From Liolophura sinensis (Eukaryota; Mollusca; Polyplacophora; Chitonida; Chitonidae), in contig NC_088296.1 of the NCBI RefSeq assembly GCF_032854445.1, positions 25,973,448 to 26,037,447 on the forward strand: a stretch of 64,000 bases of DNA. The letters are read 5' to 3'. Below, one piece after another: positions 35,280 through 48,604 of this stretch. The notes under the pieces are model-generated. The model was not told where the DNA came from. It searched no databases and saw only the letters and a program-made list of their open reading frames with translations. Within the stretch, counting starts at the first letter, position 1, and every line of letters starts with the position of its first letter. A program made the position numbers and the translations under genes.

Positions 35280-35497
35280 GGGGCTGGGTGGCGTGGTGGA
35301 TGACCACGCTTGTAGAACTGTGCAAATGGGGCTGCTGTAAGACAAGTGGGGTAGTTGTCAGTGACTTGCCAGTGATCAGTGGTTTACCCTGGTTCCTTCC
35401 GGGGTTACCTCCACCCACCTGACAATACTGACCCACCGTCATATGAGTGAAATACTCATAAGTATGGCATGAAACAATAATCAGTCAGTCAGTCAAA
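35280..35497 (+). mobile_element. Second SINE-like repeat, unit 2
   Basis: Copy of 23859-24076 carried by the triplication. Confidence 0.6.
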
Positions 35498-35665
35498 TAT
35501 CTTACAGGATAAATAAAATGTTAATTGAAACTGATTTTGGAAGCCCACCATTTCATTAGTTGCTGTAACAACTAAATCTTTCATATATTATCCCTCCAGT
35601 CTTCCAAGATTTCTTCCGAGGGTCAGTCTGATGCCGAGCTTAAGTTTAAGCAGTTTGAGTTAAAG

Positions 35666-38104
35666 TTGAGATTGGAGAAAGAGGAAAGAGAGAAAGAGAG
35701 GGAATATGAGGAAAAAGAGAAAGAGAGGGAACATGAGATACAGTTAGAAAAGTTGAAAATGCAGAGAGAGGAAAGAGAGAGGAAAGTGCAGAGAGAGGAG
35801 AGAGAGAGGCGAGAAAGAGAGAGGGAAAGAGAATTGGAGTTCGAAATGAAAAAGTTAGAGGTAGAGAGAGGTGAGAAACCGGGTCCTTCCGGTAGACAGG
35901 GTTCAGGATTTGATGTGACCAAATACATTCGGTTAGTTCCATCCTTTAAGGAAAAAGAGGTGGATAAATATTTTCTGCATTTTGAGAAAATTGCAAATAG
36001 TTTGAAGTGGCCTAAAGAGTTCTGGACTATGTTATTACAGAGTGTGCTAATTGGAAAGGCCAGGGAAATTTACACTCAGTTAAGTGTAGAGAATGCTTCC
36101 AATTATGACTATGTGAAAGAGGTAATTTTGAAGGGTTATGAATTGGTGCCTGAAGCTTACCGCCAGAAGTTTCGTAACTGTGAAAAAGGTAGAGATCAGA
36201 CATACGTTGAGTTTGGTCGAGCTAAGGAGCAGTTGTTTGATCGCTGGTGTACAGCCAAGAAAATAGGCAAGGATTTTGAAAGTTTGCGTCAGCTTGTGCT
36301 GGTAGAAGAGTTCAAGCGTTGTATTCATAATGATGTAAAGGTGTTCGTTGATGAGCAGAAGGCGAGTACACTTGAAGAGGCAGCCAGTTTAGCTGATGAT
36401 TATTCCTTGACACATAAGGTTACATACACGGGTAAGCCATTTAATTCATTTATACGTAGAAATACCCAGTCACATGCAACAGGTAGAGGTAGCTCTACAC
36501 AGAAGAGTTCTACACCAGGCTCCAATGGTTCTACAGCTCATGGTTCACGTAGTTCAGATTGGAATGGTAGTCCTCGAAATAGGGTCACTTGTAATTTTTG
36601 CAAGCGGGTAGGTCACGTGATGAGTGAATGTTACAAGTTGAAAAGGATACGGGAAGCCCAGAATGAGTCTAAGCCCACAGGTCTTTGTGTTGCAATGCAC
36701 AAAACATTGCCGGAAGTTACATCAGCAGTTAAAAGCAGATCTGAGTTAGCTGATACGGGATTGGATAAGATTCCCAAATGCTCTATGGATAGCTTCGCTC
36801 CGTTTATCAATTCTGGTTCAATGTCGCTTAGAAGCGACATGTCTTGTGCTACCCCTATAAAGATATTAAGGGATACTGGGGCATCTCAATCTCTGTTGTT
36901 GATGAATACTCTGTCCTTTTCTGAAGAGTCATACTCTGGGGTTCGTGCCCTTATTAGAGGTGTAGAGTCTAGTGACTTTGTCAGTGTTCCCCTTCATGAT
37001 ATTTATTTGTCATCAGATTTGATATCTGGACCTGTCAGGGTAGGCATTAAGTCTTCATTACCTTTTGAGGGTATTCATTTGTTATTGGGAAATGACTTAG
37101 CACATGATAAAGTTACTGTTGATCCCTTAATGGTTGATAAGCCTTCTTCTCTGAATTCAGTCACAGAGCCAGTTGAAAGCGAGATAGCGGGTTTATATCC
37201 GTCCTGTGTTGTTACAAGAGCTATGTCTAGAAAAGTCAGTACTGACCAGGGTAGTACTGTTGATTTGAGCGAGACTTTTCTCAGCAACATGTTGGATGGA
37301 GATTCTTCCAAATTAGACAGCCAGCAGGAAGTAGATACTAATTCTGTTAGTGGTGATCAGCGATTTTGTAGGACTGAGTTGATTGCTGAACAACACAGTG
37401 ATCCAAGTATTTCTTGCTTGTTTAATGATGCAGCTAAAGATGGTGAATCTTTACCTGACCCATGCTACTACTATGTCAAGTCTGGCATATTGATGCAGCA
37501 GTGGAGGCCTCCCGATGTTTCGTTGGAGGATGAATGGGCAGTTAAGCATCAGGTAGTTGTGCCCAAGTCTTATCGTAAAGACATACTGACCATAGCGCAT
37601 GAAACGCCGTTAGCAGGTCATTTAGGTGTTAATAAGACCTATCATAAGATTTTCAGTCATTTTTATTGGCCAGGAATAAGAAAAGATGTTACTGAATTTT
37701 GCAGGTCTTGTCATGCATGTCAGTTAGTGGGGAAACCTAACCAGACAATCCCCAAGGCAGCCTTGAGGCCTATTCCTGCAATTGGTGAGCCATTCAGTAG
37801 AATCTTAATAGATTGTGTTGGTCCGCTACCTAAGACAAAGTCTGGAAATCAGTATATGTTAGCTATAATGTGTACTTCAACTCGTTTCCCTGAGGCAATT
37901 TCATTAAGGCATATTACTGCCAAGACTGTAATTAAGGCTTTAGTTAAGTTCTTCACCATGTTTGGTCTGCCTAAGTCAGTACAGTCAGACCAGGGTTCAA
38001 ATTTCATGTCTGGTGTGTTCCAACAAGTTATGCATGAGCTAGGTATTAGCCAGTATAAATCCTCAGCTTATCACCCACAAAGTCAAGGGGTGTACCTTTG
38101 TTAA
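35666..38104 (+). pseudogene. gag-protease-integrase frame, unit 3
   Basis: Same as the unit 2 frame 24245-26683, without visible change, and also without a native gag start. Confidence 0.85.
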
Positions 38105-39200
38105 TGTTTGCTGTAAGAGAGTCTGTACAAGAGTCACTTAGATTTAGTCCATTTGAGCTTGTGTTTGGCCATACCGTGCGTGGTCCACTACAGTTGTTCA
38201 AGGAAAAGTTTGTGTCTGGTGATAGTGACAATGTTAACCTATTACAGTATGTGTCAAGATTTCGTACTAAGCTCAACAGAGTATGTGAGTTAGCCAGAGA
38301 GAATCTTACAGCTTCTCAGAAGAGTATGAAAACTAAGTATGACAAAGAGACAGTAAGACGCAGATTTGAAGTTGGTCAGAAGGTATTGGCCTTACTTCCA
38401 TTTAGTGGTAAGCAAGTTGAAGCTCGTTATTTTGGACCTTATGTAGTAGACAAGAGGCTAAGTGATCTTAATTATATTATTTTCACTCCTGGTCGGCGCA
38501 AATCTAGACAACTTTGTCACATTAACATGTTAAAGCCATATGTAGACAGAGATAGCACTGATCTCAATGTTGTACATCCTAGTGGAGTTGTTATCTCTTG
38601 TTTTCCAGTGCCAAGTTGTAAGAGAGCGTTAAAGCGTTTTTTGGGCATGGCAGGTTATTATCGAAAGTTCTGTAGGAACTTTTCATTTGTTAGTGAGCCA
38701 TTAACTCAGCTGTTAAAGAAAGGTGCTAAGTTCTTGTGGTCCATTGAGTGTCAGAGATCTTTTGATAGATTAAAGGCCATGCTAAGCAGCGGCCCCATAC
38801 TTGTAGCACCTGGTTTTAATTTACCATTTAAGCTAGCTGTTGATGCTAGTGATATATCTGCTGGGGCAGTTTTGTTACAGGAAAATGAAACAGATCACGT
38901 TGATCACCCTGTATTTTTTTCTCTCGCAAATTTGACAAGTGCCAGAGAAATTATTCGACAATAGAAAAGGAGTGTCTGTCCTTGATTCTAGCATTACAGC
39001 ATTTTGAAGTATATGTGACTTCGTCAAGTTACCCCATTGCTGTGTATACAGATCACAATCCCTTGACCTTCTTGCACAAACTAAAAGGTAAAAACCGAAG
39101 ATTGTTACGGTGGAGTTTGCTTTTGCAAGAATTTAATCTAGAGATTAGACACATAAAAGGGAAAGATAATGTGATTGCTGATTGTTTGTCACGTGTCTAG
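38098..39200 (+). pseudogene. Integrase C-terminus / RNase H frame, frameshifted, unit 3
   Basis: The T run near 38920 has seven T where units 1 and 2 have eight, so the frame shifts after HPVFF and stops at 38962-38964. The rest of RNase H continues in another frame to 39200. Two nearby sites also differ (LLPFSGKQVEARY against LLPVSGKPLEARY). This is the only unit in which RNase H is broken. Confidence 0.88.
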
Positions 39201-39314
39201 TTGGTTTTCTGCAGCTTTGTTTTTAAAGACTGTGGTAAACGTTATTATTATTCATAATTATGAATATGTTAAAGAAAGTTTTATGCAAAACTTTCTTTCC
39301 CTGAAGGGTGAGGG

Positions 39315-39903
39315 TGTTATGTATGACTATTTAACGTCTTCATGTACTGTTAGTCTGCGGACCTTTGTGAAAGCATAACAGGCCCTGTTATATATGTACA
39401 GCGCGGACCTGATGGAAAGCACCTTGTTCAATGCTCTGTTTATTTAACTGGCTGTTCATTGGCTGTTAAACTCTGTGTTTAAAAATAGTTGAATCCACCT
39501 GGCACGTATATAAGCCGTGTTTTCTGTGCAGAGGGGAGGTATTTTTGCTGTGTTGTGCTCTGCGGGTGTGACGTCATTCAAAGGCTTGACTGTTCCAGCT
39601 CTGTGTAACCTGTGTACTGTGTTCGCGTTCGCTAACCTAGCGAAGTACCGGACGGGGACAATTTGTGAATTGTGTGTTTATCCCATGGTCTTTACGTTGG
39701 ATCTCCTGGAATTCGTTCCTTGGGATGCAAAGGTGAACTGGAAACTTTTAAAGACCGGTAATACTGATGTGTATGTTTTTTTATGTTGTTGTTGTTGAAC
39801 TGTCTGTAGAACTGTACGTCTCATTTTATATATAAAGCATTGTTTACATTGTAATATTGAGTCACTGAGTCTGTTTTCTGTTGCTGTTTTCAATACCGTA
39901 ACA
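39315..39903 (+). repeat. 3' LTR, unit 3
   Basis: Same deleted LTR as in units 1 and 2. It lies about 5.5 kb upstream of the RFX start codon of unit 3, in the same orientation, with its TATA-like box kept. Confidence 0.9.
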
Positions 39904-40746
39904 ATAAATAATACACGAAATAATACACGAGTCCACGAAATGGGCCGCCTTGTCGCCATTAGATGCTTGTTACATCTATAAAGCCGTATATGGGCTGTCG
40001 TGTAATCTTATCCTTCCTATCCTATTGACGTAGACTAAGACGAAACGTGTACACTGTGCTGTAAAGCTGTTATGAACTCTCATACAAACACGGACGTGGA
40101 GATGGCCTACATCGGAACTATCATTCTCTCCTGGACTCGCTTTCAGCAAAACGAAACCCTTCATGAATGTTGCCCACTTGCTATACCCGGTATTCCTCTC
40201 TTGTTGTCGGTTTGTTGTCGACATAGATGTACAACTGGTCAGTCACTCATGTATTTTGTGTATGTACGGTAACAGTAATAGCCTTATCAGAATTACACTT
40301 TCGGGATGTAAAACATACTAAGGTAAGGTATGGTATAACAAGACAAACACAAACACCACCTTATCACAAATTTGCCGCTCTGTTGTGACATACACGTAAA
40401 AATCAAGTTGAAATTCCAAGGAAATATATTGCCCAAATCAGTGAGTTTAAGTTTCATACCACAACCATTTCTATACATGAACATGTATTTGTACGGAGCC
40501 TCACGTATATACAGATGTTTGAGTGTATGTCTCAGTGTATGTTGTGTCTCTTTAGGGCGGGAGGAGGGAGGGGGGTGTTAAGTCGCGAGACGTGGCCGCT
40601 ACTTGTATAGGCTCTTCCACTCAGTACTCAGGTACAAATATTGTTTGGACTTGGCCTGTAGTCCGCATTTAGGGCCTGACAGCTCTCAATTAAAAAGGCA
40701 CCATCGTACAATCGTTAACATATTAGAAATGATAGGAAAATCTCAC

Positions 40747-40886
40747 CTCATAACATGCGTTAACATCAGCGCCTCTTTCTTCTTTCTAAGTTCCCGAACG
40801 GTTGTAACATCGCCGTCTAACACAGCCCTTCGCAAACTGCGTTGTATTTCACTGTGTGCAGATAAAAATGTCGCCGTCTTGTACAT
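40747..40886 (-). CDS. Possible ankyrin-type first exon, unit 3
   Basis: Third copy of the segment described at 17907-18046, unchanged by eye. Same uncertainty about the frame and about whether any of the three copies is expressed. Confidence 0.3.
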
Positions 40887-41457
40887 ACGGAAGTGAAAGT
40901 ACAGTGGCGGAGAATGTTTGCGACGTTTTTGCGTTTTGTTGTGATGAGTGATTGTCTGATCTGGCTCTGTAGGGCGAGGTATGACAACCGGACTCTCTCG
41001 CATCTGTCGCCGCCCCCAAGATCATTCACAGTTACGCCCCTTGCATTTCAGCACAATTGCGAAATTTGACCAAACATGGTGTTCATCGAAGAGCTTACGT
41101 TGAAGTTTGTGATCGACGATTAATTACACTCTTATACGATTTTTCGATTGCCACTTTCAGCGTATTGATGATCCAAATACCGCATTCAGCACAGTGATAA
41201 ACTGATTACCGTATTCAGCATAATGATGATCCGATGACCGCATTCAGCATAGTGATATCCAATTACCGCACTGATCATAGTGATGAAGTGATAACCGTAT
41301 TCAGCATATATTGATGAACTGATAATGATCTCATGGCTTATCACACTACCCAAACCCAAACAGTGAACGCTTCTCTTCTGACTTTACTTTTGCCTGTGTT
41401 AGACTTATTTTACAAAACAATGCTTTTCAGTTTGGAAACAAAACTATATCCAAACAT

Positions 41458-41732
41458 AGGGGCCTCCGTGGCTCAGTCGGTTAGCGCGCTACCGCAGCGT
41501 AATGACCCAGAAGCCTCTCACCAATGCGGTCGCTGTGAGTTCAAGTCCAGCTCATGCTGGCTTCCTCTCCGGATATAAAAAGTGGGAAGGTCTGACAGCA
41601 ACCTGCGGATGGTCGTGGGTTTCCCTCGGGCTCTGTCCGGTTTCCTCCGACCATAATGCAGGCCATCGTCGTATAAGTGAAATATTCTTGAGTACGGTGT
41701 AAAACACCAATCACATAATAATAATAATAATA
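41458..41732 (+). mobile_element. Full-length tRNA-derived SINE, unit 3
   Basis: Third copy of the SINE at 18618-18892, with the same target duplication, so also a by-product of the triplication. Confidence 0.92.
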
Positions 41733-41899
41733 ATATCCAAACATTGGGAACTGCTGTGGGAACCAAGTTTCCCATACCTATGCCACACTAGGTTGGCTAT
41801 TTAAACACCATATTATATAAAAATTGTTAACAAACCTTCAGCCTTGAAGCTTCAAATTCTGTGAAACAGTCATTTAAGCGGTATGACTGTTTCATCATT

Positions 41900-44371
41900 T
41901 GAAACATTAAACTTGAAGATGTAAAATCCTTTCATCAAATGTTAAATGATCTTGATGACAATAGGCCTAAACAATTTACCGTGGAAACTTGATGACAATA
42001 GGCCTAAACAATTTACCGTGGAAACTTGATGACAATAGGCCTAAACAATTTACCGTGGAAACTTGATGACAATAGGCCTAAACAATTTACCGTGGAAACC
42101 AGTGAACATGAACTGCCCTTTCTTGACATCCTACTAAAAAGAAAAGATTATAAAATAATAACTGACATATACTAGAAACCAACAGATACCAAACAGTATT
42201 CATCTTTCAAATCATGTCACCAGGGCACAGTAAAACCGTACAATTTAGCAAGACGGATATGTACCGTTGTTTTGGACTACATGATATAAGGCTAAAGGAA
42301 CTTTTCTACTGAGTACGCTGTGAAACTTATTGATGGAGGATATATCTTGGCTCGCTCTATTGATCTACACCTTTTAAGAGCACCCTTAGCGCGTGCACCT
42401 GACTCTCATCCTTTAGCATATAAATCTTCATTTAAAGGAGAACCCCAACGACTTTATTTTCACACTAAATATTCCCTAAAACTATGTTAGTGTGCAAACT
42501 GCATTAAATATACTATGTTGACTATATTATATATTAAATATATTATGATTAGTTCAATAGGTGGCAAAATCGTCCGAACGCTGTTTATACCTAATATATA
42601 TTTATTTTATTTATTTATTTAATTAGTGTTATACGTTGTACTCAAGAATATTTCACTTATACGACGGCGGTCAGCATTATGGTGGGAGAAAACCTGGCAG
42701 AGCCCGGGGGAAACTCACGACCATCCGCACGTTGCTGACACCTAGTATATATAACAAGACACATCTTCAATGAATTGGAAGACATAACTGGACATGAAAC
42801 ATGGAAAAATGATCCAGTCTCAACCAAACGACACTTGTTCGGAAGCTGATACATTAGGCTTCACGCTGATGTATGAGTACACAAAGGAAGATGCTTTCTC
42901 GTGGCTACTCGAAACCCGAAGGTTTGTAGGTTTATGATCCATGCATATTAGGCCTACCCACTGTGTGCTATTCCAGAAGACATCGTCTGACTTGATCTAT
43001 AATTACGAGGATCCATTCAGTCCCGCCAGCGGATTGTGAGTTGGAGCAACAACAGTCTGTCACTCAACACACGTGAAAGTAACAGTGGAGCCAATCTTTA
43101 ATGTTTTAAAAAAGTATCACCGGCAAAAATAGATCTATCAGGTTTAAATTATATTGAATGGAAATAGCGATTAGTATAAAACATAGAATACCAGTTTAGA
43201 TTTGGTCTGGGTCCCCGTTATGGACTTCAAAGTATACGCCATGCTGCGGTGTGTGAAAGGCGCAGCGGTCTGTAGGCCTAGGCGAGGAGTGAACTGAGGA
43301 AGGGGACCGTTATGCAGCCTAGCGCTTGACCGTTGTAGAGCAAAGGCTAGCGGCTCCATACACTTCGTGTCACAAGCTACTGTTTCAAACAAGCAAGTAG
43401 CTAAACAACTTCTGCATTCTGGAAGTGAAAATTAGGACATCTCTTTCGTTTGGCTTCTTGTGGGGAAAATATAAAGCTCGCCATAAGCCACGCATGGCTG
43501 AATTAGCAAGTCATACACGACTACTATCTGGCCGATATTTTCTAAATCTGTGCCAGTTTTAGGCCATGCATGTAAATTTACCGTATCCTGCGTTGTGTTA
43601 CTGCGGTCACAAGTCACAGTTGGGCATGTATTAATGTCGAAAATAACTGTAAAAGATTAGCGATTGTTTCCCGCTGTCTGTGTTGTAGCCTACAGCCACA
43701 ACTGCTTGCTGTAAATGTACAGCTGTGACGTCACAAGGTCAACATTGGTTCAATCGAAACCAGGTAGATTTTCTGATGTTTGGTGACCAAACTCTGCCGT
43801 TTTCCTTCCGTTTTCGACATTTTAAACAATCGGAATGGACATCAAACTACCAATCAGTAATTTGGAAGTCCCAGCACTGGGGATCCACTTTAACCCGAAC
43901 AATGACAACGTATATGCTGCCATTCAAACCCACCAAATTCTCTTACAGTCCAATGAACGACTTCGTCCTGCATTTCAGGAAACAAAATTTGTAAAAGCAA
44001 ACACACAAGCTGAGAACTTGACACAACTATTTACCAGGGCCAAATTCGGTTTGAACTATATGGAGACGTTCTCTGTCAGCAAATGCCATGATAAACAATG
44101 TAAATGTTGTAGGCCATAATCATGTAACAGTTGAGTCCAAATTTCAGTTAACAAATGCTGAAAAGCCATTTATCATATATTAATATATGCAGGTATGAAT
44201 TGTAACTCTAAGAATTTGATGTACGTCCTAGTCTGTAATGGATGTCAGAAACGTTATCTAGGAGAAACTGGAGATACTCTGCGCCACAGAACCAGGGTTC
44301 ATCCACAACAAATTAACGCTGATTCTTTTCGACATCTTAAAGTCAGTAAACACATTTGGGTATAGGCCTAT
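41900..44371 (+). mobile_element. Penelope-like element relic, unit 3
   Basis: Copy of 19060-21530, with the linker at 43835-44119 and the GIY-YIG segment at 44195-44365. One private change (A to C near 44285) turns an Asn in the GIY-YIG segment into His. Confidence 0.75.
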
Positions 44372-45455
44372 AGGCCTAAGCAAAATGTTATGAATACATT
44401 TTCAGTATTAACCTTTTTAAATTATTTTCGGAGGATAATACAAAACGTGTATAAAACAGCTTTGTTTCATTGTGAGGGTGTTAGCCTACTAGGCCCTTTG
44501 TTTTGTTTGATTAACCTGTAGGCCTAATTGTAGGCCTATAGGCCTAGCCTACCTGTCTAACCGCTGTCAGATTATGTCTCTATTTACATTTACCAGGCAA
44601 CAACTACGAAGTGCTTAACTGTACACGTCTATATATATGCACTTTGTGGCTATTAACTGCACCATTTTGAAAAGTCTCAAAAGAGCAGAAACACATGAAT
44701 GGTTTAAATACAGCCTATGCATGATGTTGTTATCACTTCACTTGAGTTTTCGTTCATCGTACACTTCAATAGCTTAGCCAGCAAAGTCATATTCACTGTT
44801 GGATAGCGATTGTTTTAACCTTTTTATCGTTGGGCTAGACATGTATTTAATACAGGCTGCCGTAGGAATACATGTACATGTAATCTGACTAAGAAGTGGA
44901 CGAAAACAACTTGAAATTTGTTGATATCCGACATCAGGAGGCCCTTGCCCAGTCTCGATATGGTCATACATTTCATATGTTTTACTGATTAATTTGACCG
45001 TCTGCTCGTTGTGCTATGTAAAATTGGGACAAAGGTACTAAGTCAAACATAAACATGCTCAGCTATTGGACCCTGGCCTATATGTCTGACTGAAATATTT
45101 CATAGACCTCCCAATATTAAGTTAAGCGTGTTTGTTGTTATGCTACCGTAAACCAGGTCATTGTCGTAAACAAGCACCTGCAACTAATCTCTTCATTTTT
45201 ACCAAGCAGTAACTGTTCATACTTAAGATATTGTAGTGATTAAGGTTATGAAGAGCTGCAAAACAAAGGTCGTTCCAATTAGATAGAACATGCATTAGTA
45301 TATAAGAGTAATGAAAACATGATGTCGTGACCGGTAGCGTCCCACTATACGGTATTTCTGACATGCGGAGTAAAGTCACCCTGACATTTCCGAACATCGC
45401 CAAACATGTGCTTTGTTTTGACGCAAGAAATTGATTGTTTGGGGGGTATTTTAGC

Positions 45456-45787
45456 ATGAGTCAAGTGTTATTGACTGCTAAAGATGCCCAGGATAACATA
45501 AACAACAACAACGTAGCGGATTTATCACCGCTGAGTCGTGCGGAGTTCGATCTGAAGAGCGGATCTTGCCGTGAACATGGGGATTCCAAGACTGGGGAAA
45601 TCCCGCTCCGTAACGCGGGCAGCAATCTGGTTAAAGCCATGGGAGTGACGAATTTTGACAGCTCCAAGTCCATGCTATGGCGAAGTGTGGCTCCAGTATC
45701 GCAGCCCACCACCCCCAGTAGCCAGAATGACAACAACAGCAGGGGACGGGTGGCCAAAATTGAGGAAGGACTGGACAATTCTGTTGG
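45456..45787 (+). CDS. RFX5/7: RFX5/7 first coding exon, unit 3 copy (nearest to the gene body)
   Basis: This copy is followed by the unique part of the gene and is the likeliest functional start. It encodes 110 residues (MSQVLLTAKDAQDNINNNN at the start, KIEEGLDNSVG at the end) and leaves two bases (GG) before the donor GTAAAG. Exon 2 supplies the third base, giving Gly, and then PEAKVRINKIL. The join gives a charged helix leading to the leucine-rich segment of exon 3, as in vertebrate RFX5 and RFX7. The start is chosen as the first ATG in frame; a TTG 21 bases upstream is not a plausible eukaryotic start. The product is a nuclear DNA-binding protein; vertebrate RFX5 acts with partners on X-box promoters. 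Confidence 0.85.
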
Positions 45788-46698
45788 GTAAAGAAAAAAA
45801 AAGTGTTGCCATGTTTGCATGTTTGGGAGATGAGGTCGAATGGAAGGATGAGTCATGCGTGCTAGCGAACTCATCGCTGTCAAAAATAAGAGTCAGTAAC
45901 TAAGTCTGTGTTTCTAATGCTACATATAGTAAACACATGTTAAACTAGTGTACTACCGCTAGCTTCTATATCCCTCACATCTGACATCCATACCTTTGAG
46001 TGAACACACAGACAGCTTGTACTGAATGTGTAACAGGTTCCTGCAGCACAGCGGTCGTGGCTGAATGGTTTTGTTATTTATACTTATACATTGGTGTCTT
46101 TTTTTATTTTGTTTGACTTTCCAGGTATCTCAAATGGTAGCCCTTATAGATTGACTCAGTGTGCTATAACTTAAAATTCTAGCATTCATTGTAACACAGA
46201 GTCCATCTCTGCCTTAAAAAAAAATGGTACAGATTTCAATCTCCCACGTCCTTTCAACTCAGGACGATCAAACTCACCTCCTCTACTCGTTTCTATGTAA
46301 GTTTCTAGTGGAATCTTAAATACTGTCCTCTTAGTTTACTATCTTAACCAGTGACACTAGTTAATTCCTTGTCAAATGGTGAAGGTATGGGGAAAGAGCG
46401 TCCCAGCCAAGTGAGCTGCGCGTCCGGGGGTCTGTGATCCCCGTCCGACGGAAAACTTGCATTGCCGGAAATGCTTTCGTTGCGTCAAAAGGGTAGTTTT
46501 ACATCTAACATCAGGATAAGTGGCCTAAAATATTGTATATTAGTAAGCTTTGTAATCCTCTTAGTCAAATGGGATCCTTAATTGCAAGGCTTGCTGCTGT
46601 ACCCGATTCGATAGATATGACATCTGACTATAATTCCGGGGTCACCACGGCAGGGAATTTTCTCATTCCACTGAAGGCATTCTAGTGCTTAATTTCAT

Positions 46699-46916
46699 GG
46701 GGCTGGGTGGCGTGGTGGATGACCACGCTTGTAGAACTGTGCAAATGGGGCTGCTGTAAGACAAGTGGGGTAGTTGTCAGTGACTTGCCAGTGATCAGTG
46801 GTTTACCCTGGTTCCTTCCGGGGTTACCTCCACCCACCTGACAATACTGACCCACCGTCATATGAGTGAAATACTCATAAGTATGGCATGAAACAATAAT
46901 CAGTCAGTCAGTCAAA
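46699..46916 (+). mobile_element. Second SINE-like repeat, unit 3
   Basis: Copy of 23859-24076 carried by the triplication. It lies in RFX intron 1. Confidence 0.6.
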
Positions 46917-47035
46917 TATCTTACAGGATAAATAAAATGTTAATTGAAACTGATTTTGGAAGCCCACCATTTCATTAGTTGCTGTAACAACTAAATCTTT
47001 CATATATTATCCCTCCAGTCTTCCAAGATTTCTTC

Positions 47036-48278
47036 TCACTAACTTCTGTGTTCAACTTTCTTCAGTTGAAAGGAAACAGGATCAATTACTTTTTAAAGGA
47101 AATCGGGGTCGCTATCCCTCTGAGGTAGCAAAAATTTTCCGAATAGAAAGAAACAGCTTATCAGGGGTTATGCACTGTGACTGTATTGAAAAGAATTTTC
47201 TACATCAAAATTGTGTAAGGTTTAACGGTAATCTGGGACTCAATAGTAAGCTGCACTAAAAGCCAGTGCACTGGCATATTTGACAAACTTCCACCTGAAA
47301 AGACCTGTTTTCGGAGCCAATTAAAAGGCTAAAATATTGCCTTTGGAGGTTAAACTGAAATTTTATATGGGGAAATCATCCTGCCTTCAAAACACTGTTC
47401 TAGGATGGACTGATGCTTCCTAGGTCTGAAGAGCTGAACTCAGCATGCTACTGTGTCAACTAAGTGCATCGCCATCTAGGCGCTACATGCGTAGTTTACG
47501 ATTTTGTAAGCAGTGGCTTGGCAAGGTCACAAGATTTGAGCATTTGCGCAGACATTGCACAGCCAGCCAACTCCGAAACTTCAAAAACAATGCTTCAGGC
47601 ACTTAAGGTGTCTTAACTAATGGGTTTCCTATTGGTTTGTGACTCTTGGGAATTGTAGGCGAAAATTAACTACACTTATGTATGAGATCATATGCTGAAG
47701 GAATTATAGTGCATAGTGTTGTTTTGTTTGACAGGAAATTGAAATACGTAAAAAAATACTTTACAAAGGACATTTTTAGGCATGGCACTAGGTACTGCGG
47801 TTTCACAGAGGGATGGCGGACGTTCCGAGAGGCATGGCAGAGCGCCACTCGATAAAACGCTAGTAAGGGCTCTGCTGCTAGTAAAGAGCGCTTCATCATC
47901 GAGAGCCATTTTGAAATGAGAGGGTTCCATTGAGGTGGCATTCAGAAATCTGCAGCAAGTATTTTTGAGAGGCGGTGGTGTTACAATGGATGTCAGAATT
48001 TTAAAACAGCACACTGAGTCGATCTAGACGGGCTACTCATAGGCTAGCTTACCTCTGCTCTGCTTACCTATAGTCACAGCATCGAGCTGCCACTCACCAT
48101 GGCAGAATTGCCAAATGCTGTGTTCAGTCCTTACCTCTTTTGGTTACTAGCAGTATTGGACTTGAGTAGTCACTCTACAGCAATAAAACACAAATTTCAC
48201 TTTCATATTTTTAATGCGAACTGTTGGTAACACATGTATTTAATACATTTGATTGTGATTTCCATTTTGTTTTTGCAG
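47036..48278. other. RFX intron 1, unique part
   Basis: Unique sequence after the last triplication joint, ending in a pyrimidine-rich stretch and TTTTTGCAG before exon 2. A minus-strand open frame of 108 codons (47688-48014) has no recognisable motif. I see no exon here. Confidence 0.5.
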
Positions 48279-48312
48279 ACCTGAGGCCAAAGTTCGGATC
48301 AACAAAATCCTT
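48279..48312 (+). CDS. RFX5/7: RFX5/7 exon 2
   Basis: A 34-base exon between acceptor TTTTTGCAG and donor GTAAGTATG. One base completes the Gly codon from exon 1, and 11 codons give PEAKVRINKIL. With exon 3 the peptide reads KVRINKILGDVNRLSDVEKL, matching the helix before the leucine-rich segment in RFX5 and RFX7. It ends in phase 0. The exon is too short to find by ORF scanning; it is supported by splice sites, phase and family match. Confidence 0.85.
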
Positions 48313-48604
48313 GTAAGTATGTTAGTGTTCATTTCACAATAAATTCCTGTACAGCTTTAGAATTCCACTGAAGATGAGAGCAGGGTGGGTCAGACGGGAA
48401 CTGCTCACAGTACCATCCAGAAAGCTTCATTCAATGTCCTTATGTAAAACCAGGAGATTTTTACATTCTTATTTTTACTTCAAAATAGTGGAAATTGAAA
48501 TGTAACTGTAATATTGTTTTTTTTTTACATTTAACTTGTAACCATTGTTAGAACTACAGTTGGATCAGTATGAAAAACAGTTGTACCGATTGCCGACTAC
48601 CATT

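Larger units (their letters stand above)
24196..35616 (+). repeat. Tandem triplication, unit 2 (11,421 bp)
   Basis: Nearly identical to units 1 and 3, starting inside gag, so it has no 5' LTR or primer binding site. One extra G in the SINE fragment near 31285 explains the length. It shares most variant bases with unit 3 against unit 1. Confidence 0.95.
35617..39903 (+). mobile_element. Partial Gmr1-like retrotransposon, unit 3
   Basis: As in unit 2 it starts inside gag and ends with a 3' LTR at 39315-39903. It has additional private damage in the RNase H frame. Confidence 0.92.
35617..47035 (+). repeat. Tandem triplication, unit 3 (11,419 bp)
   Basis: The third copy runs directly into unique sequence at 47036, leading to RFX exon 2. 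Private changes include a T-run one base shorter near 38920 that breaks the RNase H frame, clustered substitutions near 38401-38416, A for C near 44285, A for G near 45969, and an A-run one base shorter near 46217. Confidence 0.95.

Noticed and set aside
47688-48014. Minus-strand 108-codon gene
   Set aside because: No recognisable domain, no neighbouring exons and a position inside RFX intron 1. I could not support it.
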